From Duganella alba (GTDB taxonomy: Bacteria > Pseudomonadota > Gammaproteobacteria > Burkholderiales > Burkholderiaceae_D): a DNA stretch of 64,000 bases. The notes beneath the pieces are model-generated. The model did not search any database and was not told the DNA's origin. It saw only the letters and a program-made list of their open reading frames with translations. This document shows positions 32,704 to 41,774 of this stretch, in pieces. Position 1 is the stretch's first letter; each line of letters begins with the position of its first letter. The position numbers were made by a program, and so were the translations under genes. Location: NCBI RefSeq assembly GCF_009674495.1, contig NZ_WKJN01000008.1, positions 124,001 through 188,000 on the forward strand, in the 5' to 3' direction.

Positions 32704-34089
32704 ATGAGCAAGTACATGATTAATACGTGGGAGCCAGAGAGCACCGCGTTCTGGGGTAGCGGCGGGCGCAGCACCGCCAACCGCAACCTGTGGATCTCGA
32801 TTCCCGCACTGGCGCTGGCCTTTGCGATCTGGATGGTGTGGAGCGTGGTGGTGGTCAACCTGCCGGCCATCGGCTTCAAGTACAGCACCAACCAACTGTT
32901 CTGGCTGACGGCGCTGCCCGGCCTGTCCGGCGCCACGCTGCGGATTTTTTACTCCTTCATGGTGCCGATCTTCGGCGGCCGCAAATGGACCACCATCTCC
33001 ACCGCCTCGCTGCTGATTCCCGCCGTCGGCATCGGCTTCGCGGTGCAGGACATCCACACCGGCTACCCGACCATGCTGATCCTGGCGTTGCTGTGCGGCT
33101 TCGGCGGCGGTAACTTCGCCTCGTCGATGGCCAACATCAGCTTCTTCTTCCCGAAATCGCAAAAAGGTTATGCGCTGGGCATGAACGCCGGCCTGGGCAA
33201 CCTGGGCGTGTCGGCGGTGCAGTTCGTGGTGCCGCTGGTGATCACCGCCGGCGTGTTCGGCGCCATCGGCGGCGAGCCGCAAACGGCGGTCAAGGCGGGT
33301 GTCGGCTCGACGCTGTGGCTGCAGAACGCCGGTTTTATCTGGGTGCCGTTCATTGTGGTCAGCAGCCTACTGGCGTGGCTCGGCATGAACGACCTGGCGT
33401 CGGCGAAGGCGTCGTTCGCCGACCAGGCGGTGATCTTCAAGCGCAAGCACAATTGGCTGATGTGCTGGCTGTACACCGGCACCTTCGGCTCCTTCATCGG
33501 CTACTCGGCGGCGTTCCCGCTGTTGATCAAAACCCAGTTTCCGGATGTGAATCCCTTGCAGTACGCCTTCCTCGGCCCGCTCGTGGGTGCGCTGTTCCGC
33601 GTCGCGGGCGGCGTCATCGCCGACAAGCTGGGTGGCGCACGCGTCACCGTGTGGACCTTTGCCGGCATGATGGCCGCCGTGTATGGCGTCATCAGCTTCC
33701 TGCCACATGGCGAAGCCGCCGGCAATTTCGCCGGGTTCTTCTGGATGTTCATGCTGCTGTTCGCTGGCACCGGCATCGGCAACGCCTCGACCTTCCGCAT
33801 GATACCGGTGATCTTCCTGACCGAGCGCCAGCGCGCGGCGGCAGGCCGGCCGGAAGCCGTGCAGCAGCAGGCCATCGTCGACGCCAACAAGGAAAGCGCG
33901 GCGGTGCTGGGCTTTACCTCTGCGGTGGCGGCCTATGGCGCCTTCTTTATCCCGAAATGCTACGGCACCTCGATTGCCATGACCGGCAGCGTGGATGCGG
34001 CGCTGTGGTGCTTCATCGGTTTCTACGCCAGCTGCATCGCCATCACCTGGTGGTGTTACGCCCGCAAGAACGCGGCCATGCCTTGCTAA
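32704..34089 (+). CDS. narK2: NarK2-type nitrate/nitrite antiporter (MFS)
   Basis: A 461-residue member of the same porter family. The NarK2 form is suggested by the longer N-terminus, the GMNAGLGNLGVSAVQF signature in helix 5 and SAVAAYGAFFIP near the end, and an extended loop (TERQRAAAGRPEAVQQQ) between helices 10 and 11. NarK2 proteins usually exchange nitrate for nitrite, preventing nitrite build-up. AAGGAG lies before the ATG. The narK1-narK2-hemN spacing (10 and 13 bases) suggests one transcript. Confidence 0.9.
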   Translation: MSKYMINTWEPESTAFWGSGGRSTANRNLWISIPALALAFAIWMVWSVVVVNLPAIGFKYSTNQLFWLTALPGLSGATLRIFYSFMVPIFGGRKWTTISTASLLIPAVGIGFAVQDIHTGYPTMLILALLCGFGGGNFASSMANISFFFPKSQKGYALGMNAGLGNLGVSAVQFVVPLVITAGVFGAIGGEPQTAVKAGVGSTLWLQNAGFIWVPFIVVSSLLAWLGMNDLASAKASFADQAVIFKRKHNWLMCWLYTGTFGSFIGYSAAFPLLIKTQFPDVNPLQYAFLGPLVGALFRVAGGVIADKLGGARVTVWTFAGMMAAVYGVISFLPHGEAAGNFAGFFWMFMLLFAGTGIGNASTFRMIPVIFLTERQRAAAGRPEAVQQQAIVDANKESAAVLGFTSAVAAYGAFFIPKCYGTSIAMTGSVDAALWCFIGFYASCIAITWWCYARKNAAMPC

Positions 34090-34102
34090 CCGGAGAACGG
34101 CC

Positions 34103-35503
34103 ATGATACCGCTGATCCCATCCGTCGAATTCGACGCCGCGCTGGTGCGCAAAATGAACCAGATGGGGCCGCGCTACACCTCGTATCCCACCGCGGATCG
34201 CTTCCACAGCGACTTTGGCGCGGAGGACTACCGCGCCGCCGTGGCCCGGCTGGATGCGCTGGGCGAGCGCATGCCGCTGTCGCTGTACGTGCATATTCCA
34301 TTTTGCGAATCGCTGTGCTACTACTGTGGCTGCAACAAGATCATCACCCAGGACAAGACCAAGTCCGCCGAATACCTCGGCTACCTGGAACGCGAGATGG
34401 TTTTGCAGGCTGCGGCACTGGACGGCCGCCGCAAGGTGGACCAGTTGCACTTCGGCGGCGGCACGCCGACTTATCTGAGCGATGCCCAGATGGATGGCCT
34501 GCTGGGGCAACTGCGCGCCTACTTCGACTTTGCGCCGGACGAGGAGGGCGAATTCTCGATCGAAGTCGACCCGCGCACGGTCACGCCGGAGCGCATCGCC
34601 ACGCTGCGCCGGCAGGGATTCAACCGCATCAGCCTTGGCATACAGGACTTCGATCCGGCGGTGCAGCAGGCGGTCAACCGCATTCAGTCGCACCGGCAGA
34701 CCATGGACGTATTGCAGGCGGCCCGCGCCACCGGCTTCCGCTCCATCAGCGTAGACCTGATCTACGGCCTGCCGCTGCAAAGCGTGGCAAGCTTTGGCCC
34801 GACGCTGGACAAGGTGATTGCTGCGCGGCCGGACCGCGTCGCCGTCTACAACTACGCCCACATGCCGCAGCTGTTCAAGGCGCAGCGGCTGATCAAGGCG
34901 GAACAGCTTCCGGACCCGGAAATCAAGCTGGCCATGCTTGGCCTGTGCATCGAACGGCTGACGGCAGCCGGGTATGTGTATATCGGCATGGACCATTTTG
35001 CGCTACCGGAAGACGACCTGGCGCGCAGCCAGAGCGTGGGGAAATTGCAGCGTAATTTCCAGGGCTATTCCACCCATGCCGATGCGCCGATGGTGGCGCT
35101 GGGCGTGTCGGCCATCAGCGCGGTCGGTGCCAGCTACAGTCAGAACGAGAAGACGCTCAGCGCCTACTACCAGCGACTGGATGCGGGCGAGCTGCCGATC
35201 GCGCGCGGCATCGCGCTGAACGATGACGACCTGCTGCGCCGCACCGTGATCGGCCGCCTGATGTGCAATTTCATCCTGGACTACGACGACCTGCTATTGC
35301 CCGACGGCGTCACCGGTCCGCAGTATTTCGCCGCCGAGCTGGAGCGCCTGCAGGTGCTGGAAGACGACGGCCTGCTGTGCAAAGGCAGCAGGGGCGTGCG
35401 GGTGCGGATGCGCGGCCGTCTGCTGATCAGGAACATCTGCATGGCTTTCGACCGCTACCTACACGAAAGACCGCAGGCAGCGCGTTATTCGCGAACCATT
35501 TGA
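34103..35503 (+). CDS. hemN: Oxygen-independent coproporphyrinogen III oxidase (radical SAM)
   Basis: HemN makes protoporphyrinogen IX without oxygen, needed for heme enzymes in anaerobiosis. The 466-residue protein has the CESLCYYCGC cluster motif (Cys68, Cys72, Cys75, plus Cys77 typical of true HemN), the YTSYPTADRF start and the GGGTPTYL SAM motif. The HemN C-terminal domain is complete, which separates it from HemW. CGGAG precedes the ATG. The frame opens 36 codons earlier inside narK2 and was trimmed. Confidence 0.93.
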   Translation: MIPLIPSVEFDAALVRKMNQMGPRYTSYPTADRFHSDFGAEDYRAAVARLDALGERMPLSLYVHIPFCESLCYYCGCNKIITQDKTKSAEYLGYLEREMVLQAAALDGRRKVDQLHFGGGTPTYLSDAQMDGLLGQLRAYFDFAPDEEGEFSIEVDPRTVTPERIATLRRQGFNRISLGIQDFDPAVQQAVNRIQSHRQTMDVLQAARATGFRSISVDLIYGLPLQSVASFGPTLDKVIAARPDRVAVYNYAHMPQLFKAQRLIKAEQLPDPEIKLAMLGLCIERLTAAGYVYIGMDHFALPEDDLARSQSVGKLQRNFQGYSTHADAPMVALGVSAISAVGASYSQNEKTLSAYYQRLDAGELPIARGIALNDDDLLRRTVIGRLMCNFILDYDDLLLPDGVTGPQYFAAELERLQVLEDDGLLCKGSRGVRVRMRGRLLIRNICMAFDRYLHERPQAARYSRTI

Positions 35504-35507
35504 GACG

Positions 35508-36194
35508 ATGATGGACAAGCACAAAATCAAGGTGCAGGATTTTCTAGCCAGGGTGGCGCTGTTTAATTCCATGGGCGCGGAAGAGCTGAGCCGCATTGCG
35601 CTCGGAACCACCGAGGTGCGCGTGGAGCGCGGCGGCCAGATCTTCCAGCGCGGCGATGCCTGTGTCGGATTTCACCAGGTGATCTACGGCCAGGTCAAAC
35701 TGTCCTTCACCTCGGTCAGCGGCGTGGAGAAGGTGATTGAGCTGATTGGTCCTGGTCAGAGCTTTGGCGAAGCCCTGATGTTCATGGGCAGTCCCTACAT
35801 CGTGTCGGCGCAGGCGACCGAGGACACCTTGCTGCTGCACGTGTCCAAGCCGGTGATCTACCGCGAAATCCATCACGACGCGGAATTCGCCTGCAAGATG
35901 CTGGCGGGCTTGAGCCAGCGCATGCATTCGCTGATGTGCGACATGGAGTCGTACGCGCTGCGCACCGGCACCCAGCGCGTGGTGGCGTATCTGCTGAAGG
36001 AGTTGCCCGAAACGGATGCCACGCACATCACGCTACCCGTCACCAAGGCGGTGCTGGCTTCGCGCCTGAACCTGACCCCGGAGCACTTCTCGCGCATCCT
36101 TGCGGAACTGAGCGCCCAACAGCTGATTTCCTTCAAGGGCCGCAAGATCAACATACTTAACACGGAGGCTTTGCGCAATCATGCAGGATATTGA
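35508..36194 (+). CDS. Crp/Fnr-family regulator, Dnr-like
   Basis: A 228-residue protein with an N-terminal cyclic-nucleotide-type barrel, a long dimer helix and a C-terminal winged HTH. The recognition helix TPEHFSRILAEL keeps the Glu-x-x-Ser-Arg pattern of FNR, so it should read TTGAT/ATCAA half-sites. It lacks the N-terminal cysteine cluster of FNR, which suggests a Dnr/NnrR-type NO-responsive factor. Two ATG codons (35508, 35511) are possible. It lies 4 bases after hemN and overlaps carbonic anhydrase by 14 bases. It is a good candidate for binding the FNR-like sites in this window. Confidence 0.85.
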   Translation: MMDKHKIKVQDFLARVALFNSMGAEELSRIALGTTEVRVERGGQIFQRGDACVGFHQVIYGQVKLSFTSVSGVEKVIELIGPGQSFGEALMFMGSPYIVSAQATEDTLLLHVSKPVIYREIHHDAEFACKMLAGLSQRMHSLMCDMESYALRTGTQRVVAYLLKELPETDATHITLPVTKAVLASRLNLTPEHFSRILAELSAQQLISFKGRKINILNTEALRNHAGY

Positions 36195-36831
36195 AAAATT
36201 CATCAGCGGCTTTAACCGCTTCCAGCAGCAGTACTTCAACGATCATCCGAGCTTGTACGGGAATCTGCGCACCGGCCAGCGACCGGGAACTTTGCTGATC
36301 GGCTGCTGCGATTCGCGCGTCGATCCGGTGCTGATGACGGGCAGCGACCCGGGCGACATGTTCGTGGTGCGTAACATCGCCAACCTGGTACCACCCTGTA
36401 CGCCGACGGCATCCGCCGGCGTCAGCTCGGCGATCGAGTTCGCGGTGTGCGAGCTGGAAGTCGAGCGCGTGATTGTGCTGGGCCATGCGCGCTGCGGCGG
36501 TATTCGCGCCCTGATGGCGCCGCATCAGGCGCAGCGTGAAACCGACTTCGTAGGGCAATGGATGCGTATCGCCCTGCCGGTGGCGGAACGGGTGCACCGC
36601 GACCTGGCGCATCGCAGCAGCGAGGAGCAGCATCATGCCTGCGAACTGGCCAGCATCCTGCTCTCGCTGGACAACCTGCTGAGTTACCCGTGGCTAAAAC
36701 GCCGCGTGGACGAGGGCAAACTCAAACTTCACGGCTGGTATTTCGATCTGCAGAGTGGGGCGCTGATGGCGTATTCGGCGCGTCAGCAGCAGTTTCTTCC
36801 CCTGGTGTGTCCGCTGCCTTCGGCGCATTGA
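36181..36831 (+). CDS. Beta-class carbonic anhydrase
   Basis: A 216-residue enzyme interconverting CO2 and bicarbonate. The zinc and catalytic residues are in GCCDSRVDP (Cys and Asp/Arg dyad) and LGHARCGG (His and Cys). ISGFNRFQQQYF at the start is typical of bacterial Can/CynT-like enzymes. It overlaps the Crp/Fnr gene by 14 bases, so it belongs to the narK-hemN operon. Why it is there is unclear; pH or bicarbonate supply during nitrate respiration is possible. Its 3' 110 bases overlap an antisense gene. Confidence 0.92.
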   Translation: MQDIEKFISGFNRFQQQYFNDHPSLYGNLRTGQRPGTLLIGCCDSRVDPVLMTGSDPGDMFVVRNIANLVPPCTPTASAGVSSAIEFAVCELEVERVIVLGHARCGGIRALMAPHQAQRETDFVGQWMRIALPVAERVHRDLAHRSSEEQHHACELASILLSLDNLLSYPWLKRRVDEGKLKLHGWYFDLQSGALMAYSARQQQFLPLVCPLPSAH

Positions 36832-36988
36832 GACCGAAGGTATCCCAGCCTTCGCCGAAGGTTTCGATCGGGTGCTGGGTGCGGTCGGCGCCATTCCCGC
36901 AGATCATGGCGTTGTGCGCGCAATAGCGGTCGCATCCCCAGCAGATCAGTTCCGGCCGCGCCGGATGAATCGGAAAATGCTTGGCCAT
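36722..36988 (-). CDS. DUF3079 domain protein
   Basis: An 88-residue protein. The first 55 residues are the cysteine-rich DUF3079 core (FPIHPARPELICWGCDRYCAHNAMICGNGADRTQHPIETFG), likely metal binding. The remaining 30 residues are low-complexity and encoded antisense to the carbonic anhydrase 3' end, longer than usual for the family. It is preceded 4 bases upstream by a conserved hypothetical gene on the same strand. Function unknown. Confidence 0.75.
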   Translation of the reverse strand: MAKHFPIHPARPELICWGCDRYCAHNAMICGNGADRTQHPIETFGEGWDTFGLNAPKAADTPGEETAADAPNTPSAPHSADRNTSREV

Positions 36989-36992
36989 GACG

Positions 36993-37385
36993 TCAAGCGT
37001 ACTGCAAAAGGTCGCCGCTGCGGTCGAAGGCCAGCAGGCGCTCCATCTGGCCGTAGCGGATCGCCTTGATCATCTTGCGCAGCGCGGCGTCGGTCTGTTC
37101 GTTGTCCGGCAGCTGGCTGGCGGTGCCGGACAAGGTGGTCACCAGCAGTACATCCCATTCCTTGCCCATGCGCTGCGCTTCGTCGGCCAGGTTTTCGAAG
37201 GTATCCAGTTCCGCAACCTGCTTGTCCACGCACATGACCGGCACCAGCGTGGTACGGGGGCGCAGGCCTTGCGCCGCCTCCGATCGCGGCTCCGGTTCGG
37301 CGACGGCAAAGGTCAGCAGCAGGCGCTGTTGCCGCGGTTGCAGGGCGGCGGCGATCAGCAGTTCTTCAAAAGTGGCGATGTTCAT
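36993..37385 (-). CDS. Conserved hypothetical protein near nitrate-respiration genes
   Basis: A 130-residue protein starting MNIATFEELLIAAALQPRQQRLLLTF, with AAGGAA 6 bases before its ATG. The PVMCVDKQVAELDTFENLADEAQR and GQMERLLAFDRSGDL segments are those of a Burkholderiales family often labelled, without clear basis, ribonucleotide reductase subunit alpha. It is far too small for that enzyme. It is co-oriented with the DUF3079 gene and preceded by a CTAG palindrome like those of narK and narG, so it may be co-regulated with nitrate respiration. Confidence 0.75.
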   Translation of the reverse strand: MNIATFEELLIAAALQPRQQRLLLTFAVAEPEPRSEAAQGLRPRTTLVPVMCVDKQVAELDTFENLADEAQRMGKEWDVLLVTTLSGTASQLPDNEQTDAALRKMIKAIRYGQMERLLAFDRSGDLLQYA

Positions 37386-37470
37386 AACAGTTCCTTTCGG
37401 TGGCCGCGCGACGCGGCGGCCCAACCATATGTATAGCGCGCTTCGGCGGCGCTGCCCATGCGCATGAATG

Positions 37471-37485
37471 ACTAGGCGGCCTAGT
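37471..37485 (-). promoter_or_regulatory. CTAG palindrome upstream of the conserved hypothetical gene
   Basis: ACTAGGC-G-GCCTAGT is a perfect 15-base palindrome, 85 bases before the 130-residue gene on the minus strand. A TATACA -10-like element is at 37435-37430. It also sits about 98 bases before the NosL-like gene on the plus strand. Confidence 0.45.
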
Positions 37486-37582
37486 TCTTTTGCAGTACGC
37501 CGAGGTGGCATAAACCTGATCTGCGTCATGGATTTCTGGCGACGCGGCCATGGACAATGGCCGAGCAATGAAAGGAATTCCG

Positions 37583-37954
37583 ATGCGAACTCAATTCGAC
37601 CGCCGCACCGCCGGAAGATTCGCGGCGGCGCTTGGCGTGCTGACGTTGACCGTGGTGCTGTGCGACGGCTACGGCCGCGAAGGCGGCACTGCCTTGCCGC
37701 CAGCCGACGGCTCGTGCAACGTGGTGCAGGCGCAGATCCGCTACGACAGCGGACGCACGCTGCGCTATTGCAGCGTATCGGCCATGTTCACCCAGCTGGT
37801 CGCGCTGGAACAACCGGGCCTGGTGCGCGCCGCCCTGGTGCTGGGTGCGGACGGCCGCTGGCTGGACGCCCGCCATGCCGTTTATCCGTATCGTACAGGG
37901 CAGCTCAGCTACCGCCAGCTGCTGGACGCCTGCGCCCGCGCCACCTGCGCCTAG
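37583..37954 (+). CDS. Small exported protein, weakly NosL-like
   Basis: A 123-residue protein with an N-terminal membrane or signal segment (RFAAALGVLTLTVVLC). The mature part has a single Cys in GSCNVVQAQIRYDSGRTLRYCS and a WLDARHAVYPY stretch recalling NosL (WIDAxxAxYV), a copper-binding lipoprotein. No proper lipobox is seen. AAGGAA lies 6 bases before the chosen ATG; ATGs at 37550 and 37568 are upstream alternatives. It sits directly before narG, and the first CTAGTC repeat overlaps its stop codon. Copper or cofactor handling is a guess. Confidence 0.6.
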   Translation: MRTQFDRRTAGRFAAALGVLTLTVVLCDGYGREGGTALPPADGSCNVVQAQIRYDSGRTLRYCSVSAMFTQLVALEQPGLVRAALVLGADGRWLDARHAVYPYRTGQLSYRQLLDACARATCA

Positions 37955-37978
37955 TCGTCTAGTCATTTAGGACTAGTC
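37951..37978 (+). promoter_or_regulatory. CTAGTC repeats upstream of narG
   Basis: Three CTAGTC copies start at 37951, 37959 and 37973. The middle part, CTAGTC-ATTTAG-GACTAG (37959-37976), is a perfect inverted repeat. It is about 99 bases before narG. No FNR-like box is visible in this promoter, unlike most others in the block. TACTCCT at 37983 fits the NarL heptamer TACYYMT. Confidence 0.55.
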
Positions 37979-38075
37979 GGGCTACTCCTTCTCACTGCGC
38001 CGCGCAGCCGTCTTGCCGATTCCCTCGCGCCGCCGGCCTCCGTAGACTGCTCTCATCGTAGAGTGAGGAGGTAGC

Positions 38076-41000
38076 ATGAGTCATTTTCTGGATCGCCTGA
38101 AGTTCTTCAACAAAACCACGTCGACGTTCTCCGACGGCCATGGCGCCGTCGTCAACGAGGACCGTACCTGGGAAAACGCCTATCGCCAGCGCTGGCAGCA
38201 CGACAAGATCGTGCGCTCCACGCACGGCGTCAACTGCACCGGGTCGTGCAGCTGGAAGGTGTATGTGAAGAATGGTCTGATTACCTGGGAAACCCAGCAA
38301 ACGGATTATCCGCGCACCCGCCCGGACCTGCCCAACCACGAGCCGCGCGGCTGCCCGCGGGGCGCCAGCTATTCCTGGTACGTGTATTCGGCACAGCGCG
38401 TCAAGTATCCGATGGTGCGCGGTCGCCTGATGGAAATGTGGCGCGAGGCGCGCAAGACCATGGATCCTGTCACCGCCTGGGAATACATCAGCCAGGACCC
38501 CGAACGCTCGGCGCGTTACAAAACGATCCGCGGCCTGGGCGGCTTCGTGCGCGCCAGTTGGGATGAATCCAACGAGATGATCGCTGCCGCCAACGCGCTG
38601 ACCATCAAGAAGTATGGGCCGGACCGCATTGTCGGCTTCTCGCCGATTCCCGCCATGTCGATGGTCAGCTACGCCGCCGGCACGCGCTATTTGTCGCTGA
38701 TTGGCGGCGTGGCGCTGAGCTTCTACGACTGGTACTGCGATCTGCCGCCGGCCAGTCCGCAGGTATGGGGCGAGCAGACCGACGTGCCGGAATCGGCCGA
38801 CTGGTACAACTCCACCTACCTGATGGTGTGGGGTTCCAACGTGCCGATGACGCGCACGCCGGACGCCCACTTCTACACCGAAGTGCGCTACAAGGGCACC
38901 AAGACCGTCGCCGTATCGTCGGACTTCGGCGAGATGGCCAAGTTCGGCGACATCTGGCTGGCGCCGAAACAAGGTACCGATGCCGCGCTGGCGATGGCCA
39001 TGGGCCACGTGATACTCAACGAATACCACAGCGCGCAGCAGTCGCGGTACTTCAAGGAATACGCCAAGCAGTACACCGATTTTCCGATGCTGGTACTGCT
39101 GAAGGACCACAACGGCACGCTGGCGCCGGACTACTTCCTGCGCGCTTCGCACCTGGCAGACAACCTGGATGAAACCAATAATCCGGAGTGGAAGACCCTG
39201 GCGATCGACGAAGTCAGCGGCCGCATCGTCGCGCCGGCCGGTTCCATCGGCTTCCGCTGGGGCGAGTCGGGCAAGTGGAATCTGGAGATGAAGGAGGGCG
39301 GCAACAGCGCGCCCGTCGATCCGCAGCTGTCCTTGCTGGGCTGCGGCGACGATGTGGTGCCGGTCGGCTTCCCTTACTTCGGCGGCAAGGACGCCAGCGA
39401 TATGCTACTGCGGAACGTGCCGGTCAAGCGCCTGGTGCTGGGCGACGGCACCACCGCGCTGGTGGCCACCGTGTTCGACCTGACAATGGCCAACTACGGC
39501 ATCGACCGTGGCCTCGGCGGCGGCAACGTCGCCACCAGCTACGAGGACGACGTGCCGTACACGCCGGCCTGGCAGGAGAAGCACACCGGCGTCAAGGCGG
39601 CCGACGTCATCACCGTCGCGCGCCAGTTCGCCGAGAACGCCGACAAAACGCGTGGCAAGAGCATGGTCATCGTCGGCGCGGCGCTGAACCACTGGTATCA
39701 CATGGACATGACCTATCGCGGCATCATCAACATGCTGATGATGTGCGGCTGCATCGGCCAGTCCGGTGGCGGCTGGGCGCACTATGTGGGCCAGGAGAAG
39801 TTGCGCCCGCAGACCGGATGGACGCCGCTGGCCTTCGCGCAGGACTGGAACCGTCCGATGCGCCAGATGAACGGCACGTCCTTCTTCTACAACCACACCA
39901 GTCAATGGCGCCACGAAAAGCTGCATACCGAGGAAATCGCGTCGCCGTTCGCCGGCGCCGACGTCGCGCCCATGACGCTGCTGGACTACAACGCCAAGGC
40001 CGAGCGCCTCGGCTGGCTGCCGTCGGCGCCGCAGCTGCAAACCAATCCGCTGGAGGTTACGCGCGCCGCCGCGGCGGCAGGAGTCAAGCCGGTCGACTAT
40101 GCGGTGGAGCAGATCAGGCAGGGCAAGCTGGAATTCTCCTGCGACGATCCGGACAACCCGGCCAACTTCCCGCGCAACATGTTCGTCTGGCGCTCGAATA
40201 TCCTGGGCAGCTCGGGCAAGGGCCACGAGTACTTCCTGAAATACCTGCTGGGCACCCAGAACGCGCTGATGAGCGACGAGGACAACTGCATCAAGCCCAC
40301 GCATGTCAAGGTGCGGCCGGCCGCCGAAGGCAAGCTGGATCTGCTGGTGGTGCTGGACTTCCGCATGTCCACCACCTGTTTGTACGGCGATATCGTGCTG
40401 CCGACAGCCACCTGGTACGAGAAGGACGACCTGAATACATCGGATATGCATCCGTTCATTCACCCGCTATCGGAAGCCGTGCAGCCGCTGTGGCAATCGC
40501 GCTCGGACTGGGAGATCTACAAGGGCATCGCACAGAAGTTCGAGGAAATCGGCGGCGCCTATCTCGGCAAGCAGCAGGACATCGTGCTGACGCCGCTGAT
40601 GCACGACACCCCTGGTGAACTGGGCCAGCCCTTCGATCCGAAGGACTGGCGTGCCGGCGAGTGCGAACCGGTTCCCGGCAAGACCATGCCCAACTTTACG
40701 GTGGTGGAGCGCGACTACACGCAGATCTACCAGAAATTCACCGCCATCGGTCCGCTGCTGGAATCCATCGGCAACGGCGGCAAGGGCATCGGCTGGAAGA
40801 CCGGTCATGAAGTCGACGTCCTGCGCGGCATCAACCGCACGGTGCTCAAGGAAGGTATCGCCAAGGGCCAACCACGCCTCGACACCGCCATCGACGCGGC
40901 CGAGATGATCCTGTCGCTGGCGCCGGAAACCAATGGCCACGTGGCGGTCAAGGCCTGGGAGGCTTTGTCCAAAATCACGGGCCGCGACCACACGCACCTG

Positions 41001-41774
41001 GCGCTGCCGCGCGAGCACGACACCATCCGCTTCCGCGACGTGCAGGCGCAGCCGCGCAAGATCATCTCGTCGCCGACGTGGTCCGGCCTGGAGTCGGAAG
41101 AAGTCAGCTACAACGCCTGCTACACCAACGTGCATGAGCTGATCCCATGGCGCACGCTGACGGGGCGCCAGCAGTTCTACCAGGATCACCGCTGGATGCG
41201 CGATTTTGGCGAAGGCTTGTGCGTCTACAAACCGGCCATCAACACCAAGACCACGACGGCGATGCTGGGAGCGACACCCAACGGCAACAAGGAGATCGCG
41301 CTGAACTTCATCACGCCGCACCAGAAGTGGGGCATTCACTCCACCTACTCGGACAACCTGCGCATGCTGACGCTGTCGCGCGGCGGGCCGCATGTGTGGC
41401 TGTCGGAGGTGGATGCGCAGGCCGCTGGCATCATCGACAACGACTGGATCGAAGTCTTCAACGTCAACGGCACGCTGACCGCCCGCGCCATCGTCAGCCA
41501 GCGGGTGCCGGAGGGCATGACGCTGATGTATCACGCGCAGGAAAAAATCATCAACGTGCCGGGATCGGAACAGTCGGGCAAGCGTGGCGGCATCCACAAC
41601 TCGGTGACGCGCGCCGTCACCAAGCCGACCCACATGATCGGCGGTTATGCGCAGCTGTCGTGGGGCTTCAATTATTACGGCACGGTGGGTTCCAACCGCG
41701 ATGAATTCGTGTTGGTGCGGAAGATGAACAAGATCGATTGGCTGGAAGGCCCACTGCAAGGAGCAAATGAATGA
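38076..41774 (+). CDS. narG: Respiratory nitrate reductase, alpha subunit
   Basis: The 1232-residue catalytic subunit reduces nitrate to nitrite at a Mo-bis-MGD site on the cytoplasmic side. Near the N-terminus HGVNCTGSCSW supplies the FS0 cluster ligands (His plus Cys), with a further Cys in NHEPRGCPRG. The Mo ligand Asp is in WYCDLPPASPQVWGEQTDVPES. There is no Tat signal, consistent with the membrane-bound Nar complex. GAGGAGG lies upstream of the ATG. It overlaps narH by four bases (ATGA). Confidence 0.97.
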   Translation: MSHFLDRLKFFNKTTSTFSDGHGAVVNEDRTWENAYRQRWQHDKIVRSTHGVNCTGSCSWKVYVKNGLITWETQQTDYPRTRPDLPNHEPRGCPRGASYSWYVYSAQRVKYPMVRGRLMEMWREARKTMDPVTAWEYISQDPERSARYKTIRGLGGFVRASWDESNEMIAAANALTIKKYGPDRIVGFSPIPAMSMVSYAAGTRYLSLIGGVALSFYDWYCDLPPASPQVWGEQTDVPESADWYNSTYLMVWGSNVPMTRTPDAHFYTEVRYKGTKTVAVSSDFGEMAKFGDIWLAPKQGTDAALAMAMGHVILNEYHSAQQSRYFKEYAKQYTDFPMLVLLKDHNGTLAPDYFLRASHLADNLDETNNPEWKTLAIDEVSGRIVAPAGSIGFRWGESGKWNLEMKEGGNSAPVDPQLSLLGCGDDVVPVGFPYFGGKDASDMLLRNVPVKRLVLGDGTTALVATVFDLTMANYGIDRGLGGGNVATSYEDDVPYTPAWQEKHTGVKAADVITVARQFAENADKTRGKSMVIVGAALNHWYHMDMTYRGIINMLMMCGCIGQSGGGWAHYVGQEKLRPQTGWTPLAFAQDWNRPMRQMNGTSFFYNHTSQWRHEKLHTEEIASPFAGADVAPMTLLDYNAKAERLGWLPSAPQLQTNPLEVTRAAAAAGVKPVDYAVEQIRQGKLEFSCDDPDNPANFPRNMFVWRSNILGSSGKGHEYFLKYLLGTQNALMSDEDNCIKPTHVKVRPAAEGKLDLLVVLDFRMSTTCLYGDIVLPTATWYEKDDLNTSDMHPFIHPLSEAVQPLWQSRSDWEIYKGIAQKFEEIGGAYLGKQQDIVLTPLMHDTPGELGQPFDPKDWRAGECEPVPGKTMPNFTVVERDYTQIYQKFTAIGPLLESIGNGGKGIGWKTGHEVDVLRGINRTVLKEGIAKGQPRLDTAIDAAEMILSLAPETNGHVAVKAWEALSKITGRDHTHLALPREHDTIRFRDVQAQPRKIISSPTWSGLESEEVSYNACYTNVHELIPWRTLTGRQQFYQDHRWMRDFGEGLCVYKPAINTKTTTAMLGATPNGNKEIALNFITPHQKWGIHSTYSDNLRMLTLSRGGPHVWLSEVDAQAAGIIDNDWIEVFNVNGTLTARAIVSQRVPEGMTLMYHAQEKIINVPGSEQSGKRGGIHNSVTRAVTKPTHMIGGYAQLSWGFNYYGTVGSNRDEFVLVRKMNKIDWLEGPLQGANE

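Noticed and set aside
31476..32936. A 486-codon minus-strand frame opposite narK1
   Set aside because: Composition is that of an antisense frame, rich in His, Gln and Arg, while the plus frame is a clear NarK.
40467..41759. A 430-codon minus-strand frame opposite narG
   Set aside because: Fully inside narG in antisense with no recognisable motif.
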